Shown piece after piece: positions 29,254 to 36,597 of a stretch of 38,097 bases of DNA. Every line of letters starts with the position of its first letter. Position 1 is the first letter of the stretch. Origin of the DNA: Vampirovibrio sp041737375 (GTDB lineage Bacteria > Cyanobacteriota > Vampirovibrionia > Vampirovibrionales > Vampirovibrionaceae); contig NZ_JBGSRV010000021.1 of the NCBI RefSeq assembly GCF_041737375.1, positions 1 through 38,097 on the forward strand, in the 5' to 3' direction. The translations under genes and the position numbers were made by a program. Under the pieces are notes generated by a model that saw nothing but the letters and a program-made list of their open reading frames with translations, was not told the origin of the DNA and searched no databases.

Positions 29254-29955
29254 ATGAAAATTCAGGCCAGTCTCTGGATTGTGACCGCCGTACTGGTGCT
29301 TGCAGCCGGACTCGTTTACGCCTTGTCCATCACACCGTCTCCTTCCCTTGCTGTAAACAACCCAACGCTTTTAAACGAGCCTGCCACATCGGGTCCTGCC
29401 TTGGCGGAAAAACCGCTGGAATCTCTATCACCAGTACTCACTCAAACGGATGCCTTTGAGTTTCTGGATCCGGTGCCGGTGGGCAAAAAAGCGCCTGACT
29501 TTACCGCAAAAACCGCCGATGGAAAAATGATTCGGCTGGCTGATTTTAAAAACAAGAAAAATCTGGTGCTGGTTTTTTATCAAGGTAGTTTTTGCAGTGT
29601 TTGCGCCCAGCAATTGGCCAACCTTCAGGAAAATCGTACCCATTTTAACGCTCAGGATGCCGAAATTATCGCAGTCAGCGCCGATGATACCGCTCATTCC
29701 TTGAATAGCGTGGGCGAGCTTGGGCTGAGCTTTAAGGTTGTTCCTGATTTTGAGAAAAAGCTGATTAAATCCTTTGGCGTGGCCAATATCAGCAAAAAAA
29801 ATATCGCCTGGCCTTCCCTGTTTGTAGTGGATAAAAAAGGAATGGTGCGGCTGAGTTTTGCCAACCGGGATGGCCAGCGTTTGCACAGTCAGGATATTTT
29901 ACCGATACTGGCCAGAATTACCGGTAAGCCAGCGCCTCATTTAAATTACGAATAA
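29254..29955 (+). CDS. Membrane-anchored peroxiredoxin/AhpC-TSA-like protein
   Basis: 233 residues. An uncleaved-looking N-terminal helix (ASLWIVTAVLVLAAGLVYAL) anchors it; a Ser/Pro/Glu linker follows. The thioredoxin-fold domain starts at VGKKAPDFTAKTADGKMIRLADF and has FYQGSFCSVCAQQL with C114 and C117, then VSADDTAHS and WPSLFVVDKKGMVRLSF. The GSFCSVC site is of the AhpC/TSA redoxin type with a CxxC, so either a peroxidase or a thiol-disulfide oxidoreductase outside the membrane; DipZ could reduce it. ATG at 29254 with AGAGG upstream; two earlier in-frame ATGs (29197, 29230) lack good sites. Confidence 0.85.
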   Translation: MKIQASLWIVTAVLVLAAGLVYALSITPSPSLAVNNPTLLNEPATSGPALAEKPLESLSPVLTQTDAFEFLDPVPVGKKAPDFTAKTADGKMIRLADFKNKKNLVLVFYQGSFCSVCAQQLANLQENRTHFNAQDAEIIAVSADDTAHSLNSVGELGLSFKVVPDFEKKLIKSFGVANISKKNIAWPSLFVVDKKGMVRLSFANRDGQRLHSQDILPILARITGKPAPHLNYE

Positions 29956-29986
29956 CAACAGCCCACCCCCTTTGGGCACATTTTTG

Positions 29987-30024
29987 AAAACCGTTCTGGC
30001 GAGCTTAGCGCCAGAACGGTTTTT
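29987..30024 (+). terminator. Bidirectional terminator between convergent genes
   Basis: A 15-bp perfect stem AAAACCGTTCTGGCG / CGCCAGAACGGTTTT, then another T. It lies between the peroxiredoxin and the cyclic-nucleotide-binding gene, which ends 5 bp beyond. Confidence 0.92.
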
Positions 30025-30028
30025 AAAT

Positions 30029-30490
30029 TCAGGGCTTTCTCAATTTAAGTTTGTTATGGGGGGTAATCACTGTATTTTCCTGAATGGGTTCCGAGGGCAT
30101 ACTGGTGATTGTTTTGGCCTGCTCAATCATTTCCACGTAGTGGCGGGATGTTTTTTTCAATCGCAGGTTCAAGCCTTCAAAAATAGATTGGGTCGCCACG
30201 CTGAGGGTTTCAAACATGGTGAGTAGTTCGGTTTGAGAGTACACTTCCACCATCACTTCGCTACTGACCGCAATCACGGTGGCAGACCGTGTTTTTTGGG
30301 CGTCAAACAGATACATTTCCCCAAAAATTTCGCCATTGCCCAGTTTGGCAATGGGCACCAGTTGGCCACTTTCGTTATTTTTACAAATCAGCACCTCACC
30401 CCTTAAAATTTTAAAGCTGCGATCCCCCTCACTGCCTTCCTTAATAATGGTTTGGCCTTTAACAAATTGTTGTATGGGTCGTGATGCCAT
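30029..30490 (-). CDS. Cyclic-nucleotide-binding domain protein
   Basis: 153 residues, mostly one CAP-type cNMP-binding beta-roll: VKGQTIIKEGSEGDRSFKILRGEVLI, then the phosphate-binding cassette GEIFGEMYLFDAQKTRSATVIA (Glu and Arg in place), and a helical end. There is no DNA-binding helix-turn-helix after it, so it is a stand-alone sensor, perhaps docking on another protein. AAAGGA 8-9 nt before the ATG. Single gene. Confidence 0.9.
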   Translation of the reverse strand: MASRPIQQFVKGQTIIKEGSEGDRSFKILRGEVLICKNNESGQLVPIAKLGNGEIFGEMYLFDAQKTRSATVIAVSSEVMVEVYSQTELLTMFETLSVATQSIFEGLNLRLKKTSRHYVEMIEQAKTITSMPSEPIQENTVITPHNKLKLRKP

Positions 30491-30709
30491 TCTGGTTTTC
30501 CTTTAGCGCTGCGCTGTTGCTTTTTAAACAGGCTCTTGGGTGTGGGTAGACACAGGAAATAACCCTATAAAAGGGTTGAGGACAATTTTATCTTTTTTTA
30601 CATTATAGCCTTATCTATTATTAGCGTGTTTGCCGTATTTAATAATGTTACCGAGTTGCCAACCATTTGAATGGCCCGAAATTCCGCAGCGCTGTTTTTA
30701 TGCCCAAAA

Positions 30710-30740
30710 AAGAAGTCTCACAAAGGGTGTGAGACTTCTT
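30710..30740 (-). terminator. Terminator of the prp operon
   Basis: A perfect 13-bp stem AAGAAGTCTCACA / TGTGAGACTTCTT; on the minus strand it is followed by TTTT. It lies 31 bp past the stop of the citrate synthase gene. Confidence 0.93.
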
Positions 30741-30771
30741 GGCAGGTTGAGATTGATAATGAGGATTGGCT

Positions 30772-31899
30772 TTAGCGCTGGGCTCTCACAACAAAATCCA
30801 GGTGATCCGGGCCTTCATACAGGGCCTTGGGGCGAATCAAACGGTTGTTGTCCAGTTGCTCAATCATATGGGCGGTCCAGCCAGAGACTCTGGCCAGGGC
30901 GAAAATAGGGGTGTAAATTTCAATGGGTAAACCCATCAGGTAATAAATATAAGAGGTGGGGAAATCCACGTTAGGCACAATATTTTTTTCACGATGCATC
31001 ACAGATTCTACAATAGAGGCCGTTTTGTACCATTGGGTATCGCCCAGTTTCTCGCTCATTTCCGCGCCCATTTCGGTCAGAATAAAAGCTCGGGGATCAC
31101 CGTTTTTGTATTCCCGGTGACCAAAACCCATAATTTTTTTCTTGGTGGCCAGGGCGTCAATCACCCAGGCTTCGGCGTTTTCAGGGGTGCCGACTTCTTG
31201 CAGCATTTTCATGGCCTCTTCATTAGCCCCGCCGTGAAGGGGACCCTTTAAAGTCCCAATGGCCGCCACCAGACCCGAATAAATATCTGACAAGGTGGAA
31301 ACCGTGACCCGGCTGGAAAAAGTAGAGGCGTTAAAGCCGTGATCGGCATAACAAATCAGGGAGCAATCAAAGACATGCGCCATATAGGCATCCGGCTTTT
31401 TGCCTTGCAACATATACAGGAAATTTTCCCCGTGGCCCAGGCCATTGTCCGGTTTTACGATCTCTTGGCCCCGGTTGATGCGATAGCTGTAAGCAATCAG
31501 CGCCGGGAATTTGGCGATGGAACGAATGGCCTTACGCACATTGGCGTCATGGCTGTTGTCATCTTTGTCGGGATCGTGCAAGGCCAGCAAAGCGGTGCCA
31601 GTTCGCAACATATCCATGGGTACACTGTTTTTGGGGAAGGTTTTAAAGGCGTCCACCAATACGTCGGGTAAATCTCTTTCCTGCTTCAGGAGGGCGCAAA
31701 ATTCGTCATATTCGCCCTGAGTAGGTAGTTTGCCTTTCAGCAACAAATAAGCCACTTCCTCAAAGCTGGAATGCTTGACCAATTCGCGAATATCGTAGCC
31801 ACGATACATTAAACTGCACAAGTCCGGATTGACGTGAGAAATGGTGGTGGTTCCGGCAATAATGCCTTCAAGCCCTGGACTGTACTCTGCCGTTTTCAT
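30772..31899 (-). CDS. prpC: 2-methylcitrate synthase / citrate synthase
   Basis: 375 residues of the short (type I) citrate synthase form. Catalytic sites: KGPLHGGANEEAMKML (His), IMGFGHREYKNGDPRA (His, Arg) and NVDFPTSYIYYLMGLP (Asp). Sequence alone does not separate citrate from 2-methylcitrate synthase; its place after prpD and prpB makes propionyl-CoA plus oxaloacetate the likely reaction. Such enzymes often also accept acetyl-CoA. ATG with AAGGGG 6-7 nt upstream; 93 bp after prpB, so it may also have its own promoter. Strong terminator follows. Confidence 0.93.
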   Translation of the reverse strand: MKTAEYSPGLEGIIAGTTTISHVNPDLCSLMYRGYDIRELVKHSSFEEVAYLLLKGKLPTQGEYDEFCALLKQERDLPDVLVDAFKTFPKNSVPMDMLRTGTALLALHDPDKDDNSHDANVRKAIRSIAKFPALIAYSYRINRGQEIVKPDNGLGHGENFLYMLQGKKPDAYMAHVFDCSLICYADHGFNASTFSSRVTVSTLSDIYSGLVAAIGTLKGPLHGGANEEAMKMLQEVGTPENAEAWVIDALATKKKIMGFGHREYKNGDPRAFILTEMGAEMSEKLGDTQWYKTASIVESVMHREKNIVPNVDFPTSYIYYLMGLPIEIYTPIFALARVSGWTAHMIEQLDNNRLIRPKALYEGPDHLDFVVRAQR

Positions 31900-31992
31900 G
31901 CTTGTCCCCTTATAACCAGATGACTTTTAAAATGCTTGTGTGGATCTTACTACAATTACTCTAATGATGAGGTCACCCACACGGCTGAATTC

Positions 31993-32919
31993 TCAATGAT
32001 TGGAAGGCTTGTTGATGGTTCCCGTTGAAAATTGGGTGGCCAGCGTCTGATCAAGCTTCTCGTAGTCCTGGTAGTGAATCAGCCGGTATAAATCCTGCCG
32101 GGATGTCATCTGCGACAGCAGGCCGGATTGGGTACCTTCCTCCCGTAGCAGGCGCATGCCATCCTCTACCGCCTTCATCATAATGCGAAAGGCCGTCATT
32201 GGAAAGATGACAATTGTATAGCCAATGGCCTCAAATTGAGAAAGGCTGAGGTAGGGGGTCTTTCCAAACTCAGTCATATTGGCCAGCAGGGGGGCTTTTA
32301 CCTGTTTGGCAAATTCGGCGAATTCTTCCGGGGTATTCAGCGCCTCGGGAAAAATCATGTCCGCCCCAGCCTCCAGATAGGCGTTGGCCCGCTTCACGGC
32401 GTCATCAAACCCATGCACCGCTTTGGAATCCACTCGGGCAATCAGCAGAAAGTCCGGGTTGATACGGGCTTGGCAGGCGGCGGCAATTTTTTCCCGCATG
32501 TGTTCAATGGAAATGACCTGTTTGCCGTCCAGATGCCCGCAACGTTTGGGCATGACCTGATCTTCAATATGCAGACCACTCAGCCCTTGCCGCTCGTAAT
32601 CCTGCACGGTGCGAAATACGTTAATGGCTTCCCCATACCCGTTATCGGCGTCCGCAATGGCTGGAATGTTGGCCGATCGAGCGATATAGCCTGCCTGGGT
32701 GGCCATTTCGGTAGCGGTCATAAACCCGATGTCCGGGTAGCCGCCCACCCCATTGGCAATGCTGGCTCCGGATACATACATAGCCGAAAATCCAACATCT
32801 TCAATAATTTTAGCGGAAATGGCGTTGAATGCCCCCGGCATGGCAATGGTGCCCTGCTTCATCAACGCTCGCAAGCTGGCGGGCTTGTTGGGTTGTGGAT
32901 TCAGCAGGGCTTCGCTCAT
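31993..32919 (-). CDS. prpB: 2-methylisocitrate lyase
   Basis: 308 residues of the isocitrate lyase/PEP mutase barrel. ADADNGYGEAINV (metal Asp pair), IEDQVMPKRCGHLDGKQVI (catalytic Cys in K-R-C-G-H, the PrpB signature) and ARVDSKAVHGFDDAV are present. Splits 2-methylisocitrate to pyruvate and succinate. The start is ATG at 32919 with AAAAAGGA about 7 nt upstream; the frame to 32940 runs through that site. It lies 31 bp after prpD. Confidence 0.95.
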   Translation of the reverse strand: MSEALLNPQPNKPASLRALMKQGTIAMPGAFNAISAKIIEDVGFSAMYVSGASIANGVGGYPDIGFMTATEMATQAGYIARSANIPAIADADNGYGEAINVFRTVQDYERQGLSGLHIEDQVMPKRCGHLDGKQVISIEHMREKIAAACQARINPDFLLIARVDSKAVHGFDDAVKRANAYLEAGADMIFPEALNTPEEFAEFAKQVKAPLLANMTEFGKTPYLSLSQFEAIGYTIVIFPMTAFRIMMKAVEDGMRLLREEGTQSGLLSQMTSRQDLYRLIHYQDYEKLDQTLATQFSTGTINKPSNH

Positions 32920-32950
32920 GGTGGTTTCCTTTTTTAACAAGAATTAGAAC

Positions 32951-34363
32951 TTATTTTCCGGCGGCCATGCCATCGGCAAACAGGGCCATAATCTCTGAAA
33001 TATCGTTGCAGTTTTCCAAGTCCCATAGCGCTTTCAAAATCCGTTCCACATGATGCTCGCTCATCCAGCGCATGGCCAACGGCTTGAATTTTTTCTCAAT
33101 GTCCACATCATTCATGGGGTTGCGGTTGTGGCCCAGCGGGTAAGATACCTTTTTGCTGTACTCCTGCCCATCGGTGGTTTTAATCACCAGCAGGTTGGGA
33201 ATGCCTTCGGGGTAACCGGCGCTCATTTCAGCGTTGCGATTTACTTTTACCTTTTGAATCAGCGCCCGCAGTTTGGGCTCCTGAATGCGGGCATCGGAGA
33301 AGGTATCCAGGGTGATATCACCATCGATCAAGGCAGCGGAAACACAGTAAGGCATGCTGTGATCTGCGGTTTCCCGGCTTTTAGGTGCCCAATGCTCTAC
33401 AAATCCGGCAATAATATCCACCGCCGCATCAAAGCTCTCAATGGTTATGGACTCGATTTTTTGATCAATATTGTCAGCCCCAATCTGTTCCCGAAGCTCT
33501 AAAGCGGCCTCAATGGCGCTTTGAGAGTGGTATTCAGCGGGGAAGTGCTTGACATAGGTCTGGTTGATCATAAAATGGAGATTGCCATTTTCACCGCCCA
33601 TATCCGCCAGTTCAAAGGGGCCTGATACCTGCGCCCAGAAGCCCATTTCTCCTTCAAAAATTTCGGAAGGGCCGGTCATGCCATATTTGGCCAGGGTGGC
33701 GGCAAATACGGCGTTGCGGGAAGCATTGGCAAAGGCGCAGCCTTTCCAGTGGGACAGTTCGCCCACTCGGGTTTGCCGCATGGCGTTGTTGGGGGTGGCG
33801 GCCAGTCCTTGCACATGCACCAGTTGCTCTTTGCTCAGCCCGTAAAGTTTTCCGGCGGCTAATCCAGCGGAAAACGAGCCATAGGTAACATGATCCCAAC
33901 CCTTGGCCCGAATGCTGGCAGCATCGCATAGGCGACATTGGATTTCATAGGCCAGCACGATGGCTGTAATAATATCTTTCCCGCTTTTTTTCTCGGCTTC
34001 CGCCACGGCCAGAACGGCGGCAATGTTGTCACTGGGGTGGGCGGGCTCTTTGGAAAGGTAAGTGTCATTAAAATCCAGATAGCGCATCATGACCCCATTG
34101 GCAAAGGCGGCCTGATCTGGTGAGGTTTTGTGGTGGGTGGTCAGCACGGTAGCCCCGTGTGGATTGCTGGATAGCTCAGCCACTTTGCGGGCAATCTGGG
34201 CCGGTTCCGAGTCATAGGCCCCCAGGGCGCAACCCAGGGCATCAATCACTCGACGCTTGGCCTCTAGTACCGCCTCATCCGGCAATTTCTCAAAACTCAG
34301 GTTACTGGCATAATCCGCCAAGCGATGGGCTAATAATGGTTGCTTTAATGGTGTGCTGCTCAC
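32951..34363 (-). CDS. prpD: 2-methylcitrate dehydratase
   Basis: 470 residues of the MmgE/PrpD family. Seen: VIDALGCALGAYDSEPAQIAR, ANGVMMRYLDFNDTYLSKEPAHPSDN, GLAATPNNAMRQTRVGELSHWKG, YGMTGPSEIFEGEMGFW and VKHFPAEYHSQSAIEAALEL. Converts 2-methylcitrate to 2-methyl-cis-aconitate without an iron-sulfur cluster. First gene of the prpD-prpB-prpC unit. The start is GTG at 34363 with only a GAGAGAGAG tract upstream. No prpR-type regulator or prpE is in the window. Confidence 0.95.
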   Translation of the reverse strand: MSSTPLKQPLLAHRLADYASNLSFEKLPDEAVLEAKRRVIDALGCALGAYDSEPAQIARKVAELSSNPHGATVLTTHHKTSPDQAAFANGVMMRYLDFNDTYLSKEPAHPSDNIAAVLAVAEAEKKSGKDIITAIVLAYEIQCRLCDAASIRAKGWDHVTYGSFSAGLAAGKLYGLSKEQLVHVQGLAATPNNAMRQTRVGELSHWKGCAFANASRNAVFAATLAKYGMTGPSEIFEGEMGFWAQVSGPFELADMGGENGNLHFMINQTYVKHFPAEYHSQSAIEAALELREQIGADNIDQKIESITIESFDAAVDIIAGFVEHWAPKSRETADHSMPYCVSAALIDGDITLDTFSDARIQEPKLRALIQKVKVNRNAEMSAGYPEGIPNLLVIKTTDGQEYSKKVSYPLGHNRNPMNDVDIEKKFKPLAMRWMSEHHVERILKALWDLENCNDISEIMALFADGMAAGK

Positions 34364-34392
34364 AGGGCGCTCTCTCTCAAAAAAACGATAAA

Positions 34393-34421
34393 ATTCTAAA
34401 ACTGATGGCGATTTCTCAAAA
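34393..34421 (-). promoter_or_regulatory. Candidate prp operon promoter
   Basis: On the minus strand TTTTGA (34421-34416), 17 bp, TAGAAT (34398-34393), about 30 bp above the GTG of prpD. TTGAGA with a 15-bp spacer overlaps it. Confidence 0.45.
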
Positions 34422-34579
34422 TCCGCCGCTCATAAAAATCCGGCAGTCTGGCCAGCCCAAAGTGTCTAATCGAAAATGGCGTTTGACCAGCTCCCCTTTT
34501 GTTATTGTACTCCGATTTTTTTCAAAACCAAATCAGGTAACCGATTGTAATGCCTGTGTGCGTTGTGCGGCTCGGGTTG

Positions 34580-34608
34580 TTGGCATCTGGAGTGGAAACA
34601 GGTAAGAT
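34580..34608 (+). promoter_or_regulatory. glpD promoter
   Basis: TTGGCA (34580-34585), 17 bp, TAAGAT (34603-34608); predicted start near 34615, leaving a leader of about 100 nt. Confidence 0.6.
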
Positions 34609-34660
34609 CAACGTCTACGACATTTGGTATTCACAGGTTTCGTTTGTTTGGGTGGCCCCG

Positions 34661-34696
34661 GCAAATTCAGGGCCAAATTCAGGGGCAAATTCACGG
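34661..34696 (+). repeat. Three 12-bp tandem repeats in the glpD leader
   Basis: gcaaattcaggg, ccaaattcaggg and gcaaattcacgg in a row, between the promoter and the ribosome site GAGGAG (34704-34709). Confidence 0.85.
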
Positions 34697-34717
34697 GATT
34701 GATGAGGAGATGGTGTT

Positions 34718-36505
34718 TTGGAATCCGCAAACCCTACCGCACGTTTGCCCAATCGCTCGCCCAAAGATGGCACCATACGAGGACAAGGCATTCAGTCTCC
34801 CACAGCAGGCTTTCACTTGCACGGGTTGCCCGCTTACGACCTGATTGTTATTGGGGGCGGCATTAACGGCACCGGCATTGCCAGAGAGGCCGCCTTAAGA
34901 GGGCTGCAAGTTCTGTTGCTGGAAAAAAATGATTTCGGCTCCGGCACTTCTGCTTATTCCAGCCGTTTGATTCATGGCGGCTTGCGCTACTTGGCCAATC
35001 TGGAGCTGGATTTGGTGTATGAATCTCTGGCCGAGCGGGCGTTGCTGCTGAAAAACGCGCCTCATCTGGTGCGCCCCATGGCCATGGGCTTACCCGTGCA
35101 TCGGGGCAATCGCATGCCGATTTTTATGATTGGATTGGGGTTACTGTTGTACGATGTGTTGTCTTGCCTGAAAACCCTGCCCTGGCATCGGGTTTATGGC
35201 CCCCAAAGCTTTTTGGGCCGCTATCCGCAAGTGAATCCCCACGGGCTGCGAGGGGGGGCGGTTTACTATGACGCTCAGGTTGATTTCCCCGAGCTGATTT
35301 GCGTGGAAAACGCCATGGCCGCCAAAGAAACCGGAAACGCCTCCGTGTTGAATCATGCCGTAGTCACCGGGATTTTCACCCAGAAAAACCGGATGGGTGG
35401 GGTGTATTTTCAGGATACGTTGTCCGGGCAAACGTATGTGGCATCGGCCAAATGTGTGATTAATGCCGCTGGTCCCTGGCTGGATCAGGTGATTGGACTG
35501 GTGTCTGAAACACCGGTGGGAGGGGCTGCCCCGGTGTTGCGGCTGGGCGGCACCAAGGGCAGTCATATTGTGGTGCGCCGCTTTAATCAAGCCCCGGAAA
35601 CAGCGCTGTACGTGGAGGCCAAATCCGATGGGCGGCCTTTTTTTATTATTCCGTGGCGAGAGGATTTTTATTTAATTGGCACCACCGATATTCCCTTTGC
35701 GGGGGATCTGGATCAGGTTTCAGCCAACCCCGATGAAGTGGCCTATCTGCTTTCAGAAACCAATCAGGTATTACCTCAGGCCAACCTGACCCCGGCGGAT
35801 GTTTTGTACACCTATGCGGGCGTTCGGCCTTTACCGGCAGGCAAGCACCAGCGCACCGGTAAAATCTCTCGCAAGCACTGGATTGAGCATCATGCCGAGG
35901 ACAAACGGTACCCCTTACCGGGGCTAGTGTCCGTGATTGGGGGCAAGCTAACCACTTACCGCAACCTTTCAAAAGTCACGGTCGATGAGGTGGTGAAAGC
36001 CTATCAGTTGGCCCTGAGGAATAGCAGGCACGTTCCCGCCAGTGGCAGTCGTAATTTGCCGTTGCCGGGTGGGAAAGGCATTTCCAGTATTGAAGCCTAT
36101 AAACAATTACAGATGCCTCAGGCCGTCCAAAGATTCCAGGTTGATGCCACGGTGGTTTCTCATTGCATTGATTTATACGGCAGTCGTTTTGAGCAGGTTT
36201 TGGCCTTAACCGAAGAAAATCTCAACTGGCGGCAACCGGTGGCCGAACGACAACATGATATTCTGGCTCAGGTCATTTATGCGGTTCGGGCCCAAATGGC
36301 CTTAACCGTATCCGATGTGATGTTGCGTCGTATTGGATGCGGGCTGGATGCGGATGCTGGCTTTAACGCCCTGGAACCGGTGGCCCGTTGCATGGGCGCT
36401 GAGTTGGGATGGGACGAGTCGAAGATTCAGCAGGAAATGGCAATCTATCGCCACTTCATACAGGCTCGCCATTTAAACTTCCGGGAAATTCCCGCACCCG
36501 TTTGA
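34718..36505 (+). CDS. glpD: FAD-dependent glycerol-3-phosphate dehydrogenase
   Basis: 595 residues. DLIVIGGGINGTGIAREAALRG (41-62) is the FAD dinucleotide fold; SSRLIHGGLRYL, GAVYYDAQVDFPEL, GTKGSHIVV, FIIPWREDFYLIGTTD and GVRPL are the conserved blocks of aerobic GlpD, followed by GLVSVIGGKLTTYRNL and the C-terminal helical domain. Oxidises glycerol-3-phosphate to dihydroxyacetone phosphate at the membrane, feeding quinones. The first 38 residues are an unusual Pro/Ser/Arg extension. The start is TTG at 34718: GAGGAG is 8 nt before it and no ATG lies nearby, but translation from nearer the FAD motif cannot be excluded. Single gene. Confidence 0.94.
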   Translation: MESANPTARLPNRSPKDGTIRGQGIQSPTAGFHLHGLPAYDLIVIGGGINGTGIAREAALRGLQVLLLEKNDFGSGTSAYSSRLIHGGLRYLANLELDLVYESLAERALLLKNAPHLVRPMAMGLPVHRGNRMPIFMIGLGLLLYDVLSCLKTLPWHRVYGPQSFLGRYPQVNPHGLRGGAVYYDAQVDFPELICVENAMAAKETGNASVLNHAVVTGIFTQKNRMGGVYFQDTLSGQTYVASAKCVINAAGPWLDQVIGLVSETPVGGAAPVLRLGGTKGSHIVVRRFNQAPETALYVEAKSDGRPFFIIPWREDFYLIGTTDIPFAGDLDQVSANPDEVAYLLSETNQVLPQANLTPADVLYTYAGVRPLPAGKHQRTGKISRKHWIEHHAEDKRYPLPGLVSVIGGKLTTYRNLSKVTVDEVVKAYQLALRNSRHVPASGSRNLPLPGGKGISSIEAYKQLQMPQAVQRFQVDATVVSHCIDLYGSRFEQVLALTEENLNWRQPVAERQHDILAQVIYAVRAQMALTVSDVMLRRIGCGLDADAGFNALEPVARCMGAELGWDESKIQQEMAIYRHFIQARHLNFREIPAPV

Positions 36506-36533
36506 TAATAGGGTTATGGTTTGCTTTTCAGGC

Positions 36534-36569
36534 AAAGGGGCCATCATGCTTCAGCATAACGGCCCCTTG
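36534..36569 (-). terminator. Hairpin between glpD and the secretin gene
   Basis: AAGGGGCC (36535-36542) / GGCCCCTT (36561-36568) with an inner ATGCT / AGCAT stem. T-runs are absent on both sides, so it is a probable shared but weak terminator. Confidence 0.55.
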
Positions 36570-36597
36570 CGTTTGAATTGAACCCTCGAAAAGACTG

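Larger units (their letters stand above)
34364..34717 (+). other. Divergent control region between prpD and glpD
   Basis: About 350 bp without a supportable gene; short frames (for example 34624-34866) are only read-through of the repeat. It holds the promoters of both flanking genes and a 12-bp tandem repeat in the glpD leader, listed separately. Confidence 0.6.

Noticed and set aside
34536..34547. GGTAACCGATTG shared with the palindrome at 13885-13896
   Set aside because: A 12-bp match occurring twice in 38 kb is expected by chance.
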